From: Cohnella silvisoli | GTDB lineage: Bacteria > Bacillota > Bacilli > Paenibacillales > Paenibacillaceae | Direction: 5' to 3' | Assembly (NCBI RefSeq): GCF_021190915.1 | Contig: NZ_JAIOAP010000020.1 | Span: 1-64,000 of the forward strand | DNA length: 64,000 bases | Part shown: one piece after another, positions 41,945 to 51,140 of the stretch | Numbering within the stretch: the stretch's first letter is position 1 | Layout: every line of letters begins with the position of its first letter | Program-made: the position numbers and the translations under genes | The notes under the pieces: generated by a model | The model's input: only the letters and a program-made list of their open reading frames with translations | Told to the model about the DNA's origin: nothing | Databases searched by the model: none

Positions 41945-44096
41945 AGTACATGTGTTGTTCAAAACCCATCTGGATATCGGTTTTACGGATTTGGCGGAAA
42001 ATGTTGTGAATCGCTACATCGATTTGTATATCCCCCAAGCTATTGCCCTAGCGGAGCAGCTTGAGGAGGAGGGCGGAACCGCGCGTTTCGTCTGGACGAC
42101 AGGATCTTGGCTGATTCACGAATATTTCAAAAGAGTGGATGATAAGCAACGGGCTGCGATGGCGCATGCCATCAGCCGGGGGTTTATCGTCTGGCACGGA
42201 TTGCCCTTCACATCGCATACGGAGTTGATGGACGCCAGTCTGTTTCGGTACGGTCTGTCTTTGTCGAAGCGGCTTGATGAGCAGTTCGGCGCAACAACGA
42301 TTTCTGCGAAGATGACGGACGTTCCCGGACACACTCGAGCGATGATCCCTCATCTTGCAGAAAGCGGAATCCGCTACCTGCATCTCGGCGTCAATCCGGC
42401 ATCCAAAGTTCCCGCTGTGCCTGCGGTATTTGTATGGCGGGGCGAAGGCGGCGCAGAAATTATCGTGAATTATGCGGACAACTATGGCAACGTGCTGGAA
42501 ATCGAAGGCTTGCAGGAAGCCATGGTATTCGCGCATACGGGGGATAATTGTGGGCCGCCGACACCGGAAGAGATCACCAAACAATTCGCGGAGCTTGCGC
42601 TGCGCTTTCCCGGAGCGGAAATTGTCGCGTCTACCATGGACGCTTTCGCGAAGGCGCTCTCCGGATTCAAGGAGCGACTTCCTGTCGTTACGGAAGAGAT
42701 CGGCGACAGTTGGATTCACGGTGTTGCGACCGATCCGCTCAAGGTCGCCCGCTACCGCGAGTTGCTGCGGTTGCGGAACAAATGGCTTGCGGAGGGGCGG
42801 CTTCTGCCGGGCAGCAAGGAACATGACGAATTGTCGGACAATCTGCTGCTGGTTGCCGAGCATACGTGGGGGCTTGATGAGAAGACGTGGCTGGCGGATT
42901 TTGTCCATTATGAGAAGTCTGCATTCGCAGCGGCGCGCCGCCGCGATCGAGTGGACGGCAAAGCGGTGCCGGACAAGTACCGTTATCTGGGGCAATTCCG
43001 CATGCATGCCGAAGATCTCGGTTCAGAGGCACTGCGGGCCGAGCGGCTTGAGACCGAAGCGGCGGCATTAACTTACAGTCACTTCGAGAAGTCCTGGGAG
43101 GAGCAGCGCGCTTATTTGACCAAAGCTGTCGATGCTCTTGCCAACGAACGGCGTCTGGTAGTGGAAGAAGCATGGCGTAGACTTGTGCCTGTGCCGCCCA
43201 CTGCTATTCTCCCAGTCGGAACGAAGCTGCTTCCGGGCATTCCGGTCACGCTGGGCGGGTTTGAGATCAGCTTCGCCGCTGACGGTTCAATAGAGTTTAT
43301 GCGCGATGGGAAGGGCAAGCAGTGGGCGGACGGGGATCACCGGCTGGGCGTGCTGCGCTATCAATCCTTTGGCGTGGAAAACTATAACGAGTGGTATGAG
43401 AGATACATCGAGAACATTCACGAGACTTATATGTGGGCGGATTCCGACTTCGGCAAGCCGGGCATGGAGAATATACAGCCGCTTCCTACAAACCGGCTGT
43501 ATGTGCCGTATGTTGAAGATATGATTTTGTGTATGGGAGAAAAGGACGGAATCAACAGTGATGCCGATATCGATGTTGAAGTCGATGTCGTTCATGTCAG
43601 GCTGCGGATGCCTAAGGAAGCCGTGACGAAATACGGGGCCGCTGCAAGCTATATACTGGAATATCGGTTTTCCCGGCGGAATGACAGTTTGGCGGTTATT
43701 CTGCATTGGCACGGGAAGGAAGCGAACCGTCTGCCGGAGGCGACCTGGTTTTCCTTCGCGCCCGCGGTGGACAATCCCAATCTATGGCGGATGGACAAGA
43801 TGGGGGAACGCTTGTCACCGCTTGATGTCGTCAAGGACGGCAACCGGAATTTGCATGCCGTTGGCAAAGGGTTGACTTATTTCGGTGCGGATGGCTCCTT
43901 GGAGCTGGACACGCTTGACGCTCCGCTGCTGGCACCCGGCGAGAGAAGGCTGCTGAGCTTCGACAACCAATTCCCTTCACTGGATGGCGGTTTCCATTTT
44001 CTGCTGCACAATAATGTTTGGGGAACGAATTTTCCCATGTGGTATGAAGAGGATAGCAAATTCCGCTTCGTCTTGACCATGCATGGAACAAAGTAA
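41928..44096 (+). CDS. DUF5054 family GH38-like enzyme
   Basis: 722 residues, no signal peptide. The N-terminus VHVLFKTHLDIGFTDLAENV has the HxDxGxTD metal-binding pattern (His14, Asp16) of GH38-type alpha-mannosidase folds; TARFVWTTGSWL, KMTDVPGHTRAMI and VAEHTWGLDEKTW add probable metal or active-site residues. DUF5054 proteins are thought to be glycoside hydrolases of this fold; activity on mannosides is not proven. The start ATG 41928 lies within the end of the regulator gene (17-bp overlap in another frame), which implies translational coupling. A second regulator-kinase pair follows. Confidence 0.8.
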   Translation: MSLITKVHVLFKTHLDIGFTDLAENVVNRYIDLYIPQAIALAEQLEEEGGTARFVWTTGSWLIHEYFKRVDDKQRAAMAHAISRGFIVWHGLPFTSHTELMDASLFRYGLSLSKRLDEQFGATTISAKMTDVPGHTRAMIPHLAESGIRYLHLGVNPASKVPAVPAVFVWRGEGGAEIIVNYADNYGNVLEIEGLQEAMVFAHTGDNCGPPTPEEITKQFAELALRFPGAEIVASTMDAFAKALSGFKERLPVVTEEIGDSWIHGVATDPLKVARYRELLRLRNKWLAEGRLLPGSKEHDELSDNLLLVAEHTWGLDEKTWLADFVHYEKSAFAAARRRDRVDGKAVPDKYRYLGQFRMHAEDLGSEALRAERLETEAAALTYSHFEKSWEEQRAYLTKAVDALANERRLVVEEAWRRLVPVPPTAILPVGTKLLPGIPVTLGGFEISFAADGSIEFMRDGKGKQWADGDHRLGVLRYQSFGVENYNEWYERYIENIHETYMWADSDFGKPGMENIQPLPTNRLYVPYVEDMILCMGEKDGINSDADIDVEVDVVHVRLRMPKEAVTKYGAAASYILEYRFSRRNDSLAVILHWHGKEANRLPEATWFSFAPAVDNPNLWRMDKMGERLSPLDVVKDGNRNLHAVGKGLTYFGADGSLELDTLDAPLLAPGERRLLSFDNQFPSLDGGFHFLLHNNVWGTNFPMWYEEDSKFRFVLTMHGTK

Positions 44097-44110
44097 AGGC
44101 GGTCGGCGGG

Positions 44111-45673
44111 ATGAGAACGATTCTGATCGTGGATGACGAACGAATGGAGCGGGAAGGCATCCGGCATCTGATTGAAGCATACAAGCTGCCGCTGATCGTC
44201 CAGTTGAGATCAAATGGAAACGAAGCGCTGGATTTACTGCGACAGCAGCGCTTCGATATTCTGCTGACGGACATCAAGATGCCGTTTATGAACGGTCTTG
44301 AGTTAGCGCGAAATGCGCGGGAGCTGTCACCGGGCATGAAAATTATTATTTTCAGCGCTTACGGGGAGTTTGACTACGCAGTACAGGCGATTCATCTACA
44401 GGTCGTGCATTATTTGCTGAAGCCGGTCGTGCTGGAGGACTTTCTCAGCGTAGTGAATGAAGTAATCACACAGTGCGAAGAAGAGGAGATTCGGCACAGT
44501 AGGGAGGCCGACCTCCTCGAAGGCTATGAACAAGTACAGCGCTACGAGCAGGATAAAGCGTTGCTGGATTTATTGAATGGAGCCGCATCGGATCAGACGC
44601 GGCAAACACTGTCGGAGGCCGCTCGGGAACGGATCACGCTTCCGCTCTATATGGCCCTCATTGATTATCGGACCTCTCTTTTCATCTCATGCGATGAGGC
44701 GTTTCGTAAATTAATGCGGGCTGCGTTCGGCGACGATGCCTATTATTTGAATTTGAACGAATATCAGAGTGTCCTGTTCATTAAGGCTGCTGTTCATGAA
44801 CGGCAGCCGGATGGTTGGCGGCCGATGTGGCAGCGGCTTAAAGACCGAATAACCGAAGTTTTCGGTGAACTGGTCTTTTTAACTGTGGGAGGCAAGCTGC
44901 ACAGTTGGGAAAGTGCCCGGGTTGAGCTTCAACGCCTGGAGCAACTGAGCGAGTACAAGTTTTTTTGCGATCAGAGCTTTGTCGCTTATGCGGATGATGG
45001 TGAGCACGCCTTGCCTATCCTACAGGGCAACGATGAACCGATCGAACAGACGGTGCTTAATGTCTATGCACAGATTCAGCAGGGAGGGAAGGAACGGATT
45101 GAAGATGCGCTGGAATCGCTTTTCGATCGGTTTAAATATCAGTCGGGTTACTCCAATGTTTATGTGAAGTACACTTGCACCGAAATTGTAAAAAGGCTGA
45201 GGAGCGGGGAAGATTACCGGGGCAAAGCACAATTTAATCTGTATGTGAATGAGCTCTTTCAAAGTCAAACGCTTCAGCAACTGCGAAGCGTCGTCTTCCG
45301 CGCGTTCTTCGCATCATCGGAAAACAGCGGTGATCCGGATCGAGAAAGCGATAAAAGAGCGATCAACCTCATTCTGAATATCGTGCATGCCCAATATCAG
45401 AATGACATTTGTCTGGATACGGTCGCGGAGCAGATCTATTTGTCACCGAGATATGTAAGCGCTATCTTCAAGAAAGAGATGGGAGAGAGCTTCGTCAAGT
45501 ATTTGACGGAATACCGGTTGAGCCGGGCCAGACAGTACTTGAGAGAGACAAACATGAAAATCAAGGATATCGCAGAGAAGGTCGGTTATACCGACACCTC
45601 CTATTTCGGCATGATATTCCGCAGAAGGTTCGGTATGAGTCCGGTGAAGTATAGGGAAGGTAGGGGGCAGTGA
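44111..45673 (+). CDS. YesN/AraC-type response regulator 2
   Basis: 520 residues. Receiver domain about 1-125 with ILIVDDERMEREG, Asp in ILLTDIKMPFMNG, SAYGEFDYAVQAI and LLKPV. A middle region of about 270 residues, as in YesN-type regulators, and a C-terminal AraC domain with VAEQIYLSPRYVSAIFKKEM and IAEKVGYTDTSYFGMIFRRR. Begins 14 bp after the DUF5054 gene, with the order regulator then kinase, the reverse of the other pairs in this window. Overlaps the kinase by the TGATG junction. Confidence 0.92.
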   Translation: MRTILIVDDERMEREGIRHLIEAYKLPLIVQLRSNGNEALDLLRQQRFDILLTDIKMPFMNGLELARNARELSPGMKIIIFSAYGEFDYAVQAIHLQVVHYLLKPVVLEDFLSVVNEVITQCEEEEIRHSREADLLEGYEQVQRYEQDKALLDLLNGAASDQTRQTLSEAARERITLPLYMALIDYRTSLFISCDEAFRKLMRAAFGDDAYYLNLNEYQSVLFIKAAVHERQPDGWRPMWQRLKDRITEVFGELVFLTVGGKLHSWESARVELQRLEQLSEYKFFCDQSFVAYADDGEHALPILQGNDEPIEQTVLNVYAQIQQGGKERIEDALESLFDRFKYQSGYSNVYVKYTCTEIVKRLRSGEDYRGKAQFNLYVNELFQSQTLQQLRSVVFRAFFASSENSGDPDRESDKRAINLILNIVHAQYQNDICLDTVAEQIYLSPRYVSAIFKKEMGESFVKYLTEYRLSRARQYLRETNMKIKDIAEKVGYTDTSYFGMIFRRRFGMSPVKYREGRGQ

Positions 45674-47394
45674 TGAAGAGACCTTTTATCTACTTCCGGC
45701 ACCTCCGCTTCAAGTACAAGCTCGTATGGTCTTACGTCATCGTGGTCCTGATCCCTATGCTTGCTCTGGGGACGTATTCTTTTAAGCAGACGCAGAAATA
45801 TTCGTTAGAGCAAATTCGGCTGGCTTTAAGCGATAACGCGAGGAAAGCCGCGGAAGATATTAATTATAAATTTCAGAAATACAGTGCGATCGCGGATTCA
45901 ATCTCGTACAACAAGCAGATTGCCGATATCGTCAACATTCCGTACACGGATGTGTTCACCTTATATTTGCAGTTGACCGGACTATACGATCCGCTTGTAG
46001 AAAATTTGCTGACTTACAATGAAGATATTAATCGCATTATACTGTATACGGACAACAATTTGCCGGGGCGCATGAACTCGATTCAATCGATTGAACGTCT
46101 TCGCAATGCGCTTTGGTTCGAAGAAGTTATAAAAAGCAATCGGACTCATTGGAAATATGAGAACGGCAAGCTGTTCGGGATCAAGAGAATGATGATCGAT
46201 CCCGGCAGCATTTCCGTAAGCTTGCTCTATGTGGAGCTAAAGTACGAATCCGTAATCGGCTCATTGGACAACGGACAATCAAGGGAGTACAGTGTCCTCA
46301 TAACCGACGGAGAGGAAAATGTGATTTTTCCCCATAACGAGTGGCCAGGGGGGAGTGACGCAAGAGAAGAAATGAATGCTTCGGATGCCCACTTGGTGCT
46401 CAAAGACGGCATTCAGAAGAATCAATATATAACGATATCCAATCCAATTCCCGAAGCGGGCTGGACAATCACATATTTTTACCCGGTTAAGGAGTTCATG
46501 ATTCATGCAGGAGATTTTATTGGGACGTTAATGATTATCGTCTGCGTATGCTTGCTCATACTTATGCTGCTCATCTGGGTGTTCACAAGAACGCTCGTCC
46601 GCCGTATTGAATACTTGAACAAGAAAATCAAACTGATCGGTCAAGGCGACTTTCAGGTGATCATACATGATCCGTCGCGAGATGAAGTCGGCAAGCTTGC
46701 TGCGGGAATCTCGCAAATGCTGAGCAATATTAATCAATTGATTACTACGGTGCGGCAAAGCCACGAAGAACAGAGAGAGGCGGAGATGAGGGCGCTGCAA
46801 GCGCAAATTAACCCGCATTTCCTGTACAATTCACTTTCGCTTATTAACTGGAAGGCAATCAAGATGAAGGCGATGGATATCAGTCTGTTGACAACCTCGC
46901 TGTCGAAGTTCTACCGAACAACGTTGAACCGAGGCAAAGGCGTCATCTCCATCCGGGAAGAGTTGGAAAATATTAAGGCGTATTTGGATATCCAATTGAT
47001 GATGCACGACCATTCTTTTCAATTTTCACTCTCCGTGGAAGAGCAGATTTTAGACTGCGAGATGATTCATTTGATCCTGCAGCCCCTTGTAGAGAACGCC
47101 ATTGAGCACGGCATCGATAACAGAAATGATAACAAAGGTTTGTTAAAGATTCGCGGATACTTGAAAGGAGGATTTGTCGAGTTTTCCATTGAGGACAACG
47201 GCCCCGGCATGCGTGCTGACGCACTGAGCAATGTTCATCAACTGGTTCAAGGGGGATATGGGCTGAGAAATATCGAAGAGAGATTAAAGTTGTGCTATGG
47301 TACGGCGGCAGTCATTAAAATAACGAGCGGATCAGGAAAAGGGACGAAGGTGAGAATTTCATTCCCGATCAACATTCCGGCAAACCGGCAATAA
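45673..47394 (+). CDS. YesM-type sensor histidine kinase 2
   Basis: 573 residues. Transmembrane helices near 16-36 and 283-305 flank an extracellular sensor region. HAMP, then phospho-acceptor HFLYNSLSLINW, and ATPase motifs VENAIEHGIDNRND and DNGPGMRAD, ending GKGTKVRISFPI. ATG 45673 overlaps the regulator stop codon, with AGGGGGCAG upstream; GTG 45670 is an alternative. Last gene of the glycan locus before a gene remnant. Confidence 0.92.
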   Translation: MKRPFIYFRHLRFKYKLVWSYVIVVLIPMLALGTYSFKQTQKYSLEQIRLALSDNARKAAEDINYKFQKYSAIADSISYNKQIADIVNIPYTDVFTLYLQLTGLYDPLVENLLTYNEDINRIILYTDNNLPGRMNSIQSIERLRNALWFEEVIKSNRTHWKYENGKLFGIKRMMIDPGSISVSLLYVELKYESVIGSLDNGQSREYSVLITDGEENVIFPHNEWPGGSDAREEMNASDAHLVLKDGIQKNQYITISNPIPEAGWTITYFYPVKEFMIHAGDFIGTLMIIVCVCLLILMLLIWVFTRTLVRRIEYLNKKIKLIGQGDFQVIIHDPSRDEVGKLAAGISQMLSNINQLITTVRQSHEEQREAEMRALQAQINPHFLYNSLSLINWKAIKMKAMDISLLTTSLSKFYRTTLNRGKGVISIREELENIKAYLDIQLMMHDHSFQFSLSVEEQILDCEMIHLILQPLVENAIEHGIDNRNDNKGLLKIRGYLKGGFVEFSIEDNGPGMRADALSNVHQLVQGGYGLRNIEERLKLCYGTAAVIKITSGSGKGTKVRISFPINIPANRQ

Positions 47395-47425
47395 AATCCA
47401 ATATTTGAAATGAAATTAATAGTTC

Positions 47426-47602
47426 ATGTTGGGGTTTGTAACGGAATCGAATTATCCGGAAGCCAAGGCGGGGGACGGACAGATCTTCTTCTTCCCGGGA
47501 CAGAGTTATCGATATGTTAGGGTCTATGCGACCAAGTTGAACGGCGTGGGCGCGGAAAGCGGCTACCGTCTCCAATTGACCGATCTTCAAGTCTTCCAGT
47601 AA
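47426..47602 (+). pseudogene. 3' remnant of an F5/8-type C (discoidin) domain gene
   Basis: The frame from ATG 47426 to TAA 47602 codes 58 residues ending YRYVRVYATKLNGVGAESGY then RLQLTDLQVFQ, which is the characteristic last third of a discoidin/CBM32 domain. No start or upstream part of the domain exists, so this is the tail of a larger secreted protein removed by a deletion. No ribosome-binding site precedes it. Confidence 0.7.
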
Positions 47603-47630
47603 GCAACGCGCTAACCACATCGTTATGCTA

Positions 47631-47662
47631 GAAGGCTCAGGGGATACTCCTCTGGGCTTTAT
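47631..47662 (+). terminator. Weak terminator after the remnant
   Basis: GAAGGCTCAGGGGATACTCC paired with the following TCTGGGCTTT; imperfect stem with a short T tail. Probably the original terminator of the lost gene. Confidence 0.4.
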
Positions 47663-47733
47663 CTCGTTCGACCGCCACATTGGAGCGATAAATTGGAATC
47701 CGAAGATAACGCAAGAACTCCGAAGACATTTCG

Positions 47734-47762
47734 TTGTTCTCGGCAACCCCTCACGGTAAGAT
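47734..47762 (+). promoter_or_regulatory. Candidate promoter for MalFG-type operon
   Basis: TTGTTC (47734-47739), 17 bp, TAAGAT (47757-47762), 27 bp before the permease start. Confidence 0.5.
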
Positions 47763-47788
47763 GAGAGCACATTTAAGGAGGGGTTTGC

Positions 47789-48709
47789 ATGAAGCAACGA
47801 GCACTATGGCGAAGAGGGGGCTGGAAGCGTCAAACAACCGCGTATATTATGGCTTTCCCTGCGCTGTTCTTTTTCGTGCTTTATCTGATTTACCCATTAG
47901 TCATCGCATTCAGAATGAGCTTGTACGACTATACGGGAATCGGTCCGCTGACGGATTTCGTAGGCTGGGCTAACTATAAAGAGGCGATAAGCAATAGTTC
48001 CTTCATTGGCGCGCTGCGTAACAACTTTGTGCTCATGGGCGTGGAATTCATCGTTTCTACCGTGCTGGCGTTTGGGCTCGCCTATCTGTTATTCAGAGGG
48101 ATCTTCGGCTGGCATGTGTTCAACGTGATTTTGTTCCTGCCGTACATCATTCCGCTCTCGGTATCCGCTGTCATCTGGTCGCTCATCTATGAACCGACGA
48201 TCGGCTTGCTGAACCAATTGCTAGGCGAGCTTGGATTGACAGCGCTACAGCATACGTGGTTAGGGGGGACATCTACCGCGCTTGGCTCCGTCATCGGAGT
48301 CTGGGTATGGAGAACTCTACCGTTCAATCTGATCATTCTATTCGGCGCGATGATCAAGATTCCGGGTGAGCTATTAGAGGCCGCACGAATCGACGGGGCT
48401 TCGGGCATGCGAATCGTTCGTAACATTATTTTCCCGCTAACCATTCCTACGATTGCTCTGCTCGCTGTCATCTCGATTGCGAACGATTTCCGGGCTTTCG
48501 ACATCGTCTGGATCATGACCCAGGGCGGACCGGCGGGCTTAACGGAGATCGCATCCTCGTTCGTGTACAAAGTAGGCTTCCAGGAGAACCATTATGGTTA
48601 CGCCAACGCAGTTGCTTTCCTCGTGTTCGTCGTCGTAATCGTGTTCGTTGCTCTTATCGCTCTCCTACAACGTAGAAGCTTCAGCAGCGAGAAAGGGGAA
48701 TCCCGATGA
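47789..48709 (+). CDS. Sugar ABC transporter permease, MalF/UgpA type
   Basis: 306 residues with six predicted helices, signature ELLEAARIDGASGMRIVRNI as EAA loop, and IMTQGGPAGLTEIASSFVY, both typical of carbohydrate uptake 1 (CUT1) permeases. AAGGAGGGG is an excellent ribosome-binding site. It differs in type from the two Lpl systems and was probably recruited separately. Overlaps the next permease gene by 4 bp. Confidence 0.93.
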   Translation: MKQRALWRRGGWKRQTTAYIMAFPALFFFVLYLIYPLVIAFRMSLYDYTGIGPLTDFVGWANYKEAISNSSFIGALRNNFVLMGVEFIVSTVLAFGLAYLLFRGIFGWHVFNVILFLPYIIPLSVSAVIWSLIYEPTIGLLNQLLGELGLTALQHTWLGGTSTALGSVIGVWVWRTLPFNLIILFGAMIKIPGELLEAARIDGASGMRIVRNIIFPLTIPTIALLAVISIANDFRAFDIVWIMTQGGPAGLTEIASSFVYKVGFQENHYGYANAVAFLVFVVVIVFVALIALLQRRSFSSEKGESR

Positions 48710-49524
48710 TCAAACGGCTAGTCATGACCTTGGTTGTACTCCTGTTCGCCATTACGTCGCTATATCCGTTATTGTGGGTTGTGCTTCAATCGCTGAAGCG
48801 GGATGCTGAGTTCTTCGCTAGCCAATTCTCGTTACCTCGCGAGTGGGTGTGGCACAATTACGCAGATGCGTGGAGCAAGGCGAATTTCGCGTTATATTAT
48901 AAGAATACTTTGATCATTACCTCTAGTAGCTTGATCTTCGGACTAGCGGTATGTATCTTGGCGGGATATGCGTTTGCTAAGATCGATTTCGTCGGGCGGA
49001 AAACATGGCAAGCGTTATTCGTAGCCGTTTTGTTCGTGCCATCTCCTGTGCTGCTCATGCCCGTCTTTTTCATCAATCGGGATTTTGGGCTCATCAACAC
49101 CTACATGGGTATGGTCGGACCTTACATATGCGGCGCGGTACCGCTCGGCGTATTGCTGATGTCTGCCGCCTTCCGCGCGCTCCCGGGCGAATTAAGCGAG
49201 TCTGCGAGAATAGATGGATGCGGAGAATGGCGGACGTTCATCAAAATTCTTTTCCCCCTAACCTTACCTACCGTTGCAACGCTGTGCATATTGCAATTCA
49301 TCTCAGTATGGACGGATTACATGTGGCCTCTTATTGCTAATACAGATCCGAAGATGTATACGATCACGGTCGGTATGACGCAATTGGCAGCCAAGAAGTT
49401 CGTGTTCGGCTATGGCCCGGTATTCGCCGGAATGGTCATTACGACGTTCGTTGTCATCCTGTTGTACATCGTTCTCCAGCGGTATTTCGTGCGGGCACTG
49501 ACGGATGGCGCGGTGAAGGGATAA
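48706..49524 (+). CDS. Sugar ABC transporter permease, MalG/UgpE type
   Basis: 272 residues, six predicted helices. EAA loop ELSESARIDGCGEWRTFIKI and C-terminal LQRYFVRALTDGAVKG identify the CUT1 partner permease. Starts at the ATGA overlap with the preceding gene. No ATPase gene is present, so a shared MsmX-like ATPase is likely. Confidence 0.93.
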   Translation: MIKRLVMTLVVLLFAITSLYPLLWVVLQSLKRDAEFFASQFSLPREWVWHNYADAWSKANFALYYKNTLIITSSSLIFGLAVCILAGYAFAKIDFVGRKTWQALFVAVLFVPSPVLLMPVFFINRDFGLINTYMGMVGPYICGAVPLGVLLMSAAFRALPGELSESARIDGCGEWRTFIKILFPLTLPTVATLCILQFISVWTDYMWPLIANTDPKMYTITVGMTQLAAKKFVFGYGPVFAGMVITTFVVILLYIVLQRYFVRALTDGAVKG

Positions 49525-49634
49525 CGAAAAAAGGACAATAAACCAGAATAATGAAACATTAAAAAATATTAGAGTGATTATATAATGAGGTCGTTCAATA
49601 AACATTCGCTCAGCGAAAATGACGGAGGGGTAAT

Positions 49635-51011
49635 ATGAGAAAGACTTTTAGAGGAATCGCACTGGGTGTGGTCATCGCATTAACGGCTATGCTGTCCGCA
49701 TGCGGTGGAGGAAATAATAATAATGCCAGTCCGCAAGTCAGCCAAACAGCAAGCCCGCAAGCGAGTGAAGCTGCAGCATCGTCCGCTTCCGCACCAGCGT
49801 CTCCGCAAGAAGACATCACGTTGAAATTCATCTCTTGGTGGTCCTACGTCACGCCGGATCTGTTGAAGAAGTTCGAGGAAGAGAATCCGGGAATTAAGGT
49901 TGATTACGAATATGTGGCACCCGGTGACGGATACACGAACAAGGTGAAGTCGCTGTCCGCTAGCGGAGATCTTCCCGACGTGTTCGCCGCCCAACATCCG
50001 AACCTAAGCCCTCTAGTAAAGGCGAATCAGATTCTGGATCTGAAGGCTGACTTCGATACGGCCGCCTATGACAAAGATACGCCTTGGAAGGACACGATCA
50101 ACCCCGTACTGATCGAGAACATGAATGGGGGCTTCGAGAAGGATTCGGACGCAGCCAACCATGTGTGGGCCGTTCCGTTCGGAGCGATCAGCGTTGCGGT
50201 TATCTATAACAAAACTTTGTTCGACAAGTACGGCTTGCAAGCGCCTACGACATGGGATCAGTTCGAATCGAACAATGCTGCCTTGCAACAGAACGGATTG
50301 ATTCCGATGTCATATACGAACAAAGTCGGTTGGGGAGATTGGTGGTTCCGACTTCTGATCGATCAGACGGCAAGGGACGTTAAACCGGATGATTTCGTAA
50401 CGGGAACGACCAAGATCTCGGATCCTGCATTCGTTGAAGCTCTTCAGAAGCTTAAAGATATGTGGTCTAAGCAAGTGTTCGATCCGAATGGTCTCGTGAA
50501 TGGCATCGATGAATCGCAAGCGTTGTTCATTCAACAGAAGTTAGCCCAGTACATCGTCGTTCCTGAGAATTTCGTCAAATACTTGACGGACAATAAGCCA
50601 GCAGACGTAGAACTCGGCGCTTACGTATTACCGGCATGGAAGGGCATTGCGCCTAGCCGCACGCTTGGCGGAGCAGCTAACCTAGTCGTCGTCTCATCCG
50701 CAACGAAACATAAGGAAGCCGCTGTTAAGCTGACCAAGTTCTTGACGTCGGAGAAAGTGTTCCAGATGCTCTCCAGTGAAGACGTTGTTCCAAGCACGAA
50801 GGGATACACTCCTCCAGAAGGCGACGCCATCATGGGAGCCTATGCAGATGCGGCTGAGAACGGCTTCATCGTTGACCACCTTCCGGCGGGTCAAGATGCT
50901 CAGAACAAATTGTTCAAGGATGTCATTCCGCAAGTGCTCATTGGCAAGCTGACCCCTGAAGCGGGTCTGAAGCAAGTCCAAGCCATTATCGATAAATCGA
51001 ACGGTAAATAA
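49635..51011 (+). CDS. Sugar-binding lipoprotein, MalE/UgpB type
   Basis: 458 residues with lipobox AMLSAC (Cys23), an Asn/Ser/Pro/Ala linker, then the family 1 binding fold: TLKFISWWSYVTPDLLKKFE, SASGDLPDVFAAQ, VAVIYNKTLFDKYGL, PTTWDQFE, and a hydrophobic FLTSEKVFQML segment. Delivers a mono- or oligosaccharide to the preceding permeases. GGAGGGG precedes the ATG. The 110-bp gap before it contains TATAAT (49581-49586) and may hold an extra promoter that raises its expression over the permeases. A terminator follows. Confidence 0.94.
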   Translation: MRKTFRGIALGVVIALTAMLSACGGGNNNNASPQVSQTASPQASEAAASSASAPASPQEDITLKFISWWSYVTPDLLKKFEEENPGIKVDYEYVAPGDGYTNKVKSLSASGDLPDVFAAQHPNLSPLVKANQILDLKADFDTAAYDKDTPWKDTINPVLIENMNGGFEKDSDAANHVWAVPFGAISVAVIYNKTLFDKYGLQAPTTWDQFESNNAALQQNGLIPMSYTNKVGWGDWWFRLLIDQTARDVKPDDFVTGTTKISDPAFVEALQKLKDMWSKQVFDPNGLVNGIDESQALFIQQKLAQYIVVPENFVKYLTDNKPADVELGAYVLPAWKGIAPSRTLGGAANLVVVSSATKHKEAAVKLTKFLTSEKVFQMLSSEDVVPSTKGYTPPEGDAIMGAYADAAENGFIVDHLPAGQDAQNKLFKDVIPQVLIGKLTPEAGLKQVQAIIDKSNGK

Positions 51012-51017
51012 TAGCGG

Positions 51018-51050
51018 CGAGCGCGGTCGGATTTCCGGCCGCGTTCTTCT
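51018..51050 (+). terminator. Terminator after MalE-type gene
   Basis: CGCGGTCGG-ATTT-CCGGCCGCG stem followed by TTCTTCT. Confidence 0.65.
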
Positions 51051-51093
51051 CCTAACGAACCGAAATAAACGATATCCCCCCGAAAGCTCATCG

Positions 51094-51122
51094 TTGTATT
51101 CGCCCATATCGCCTCCTATAAT
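51094..51122 (+). promoter_or_regulatory. Sigma-A promoter for kinase-regulator pair 3
   Basis: TTGTAT (51094-51099), 17 bp, TATAAT (51117-51122). The start of transcription would be about 12 bp before the ATG, leaving just room for GGAGGG. Confidence 0.65.
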
Positions 51123-51140
51123 TGGAACAGGAGGGATGAC

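Noticed and set aside
42048..43007. Minus-strand frame of 319 codons
   Set aside because: Shadow of the DUF5054 gene, created by codon bias.
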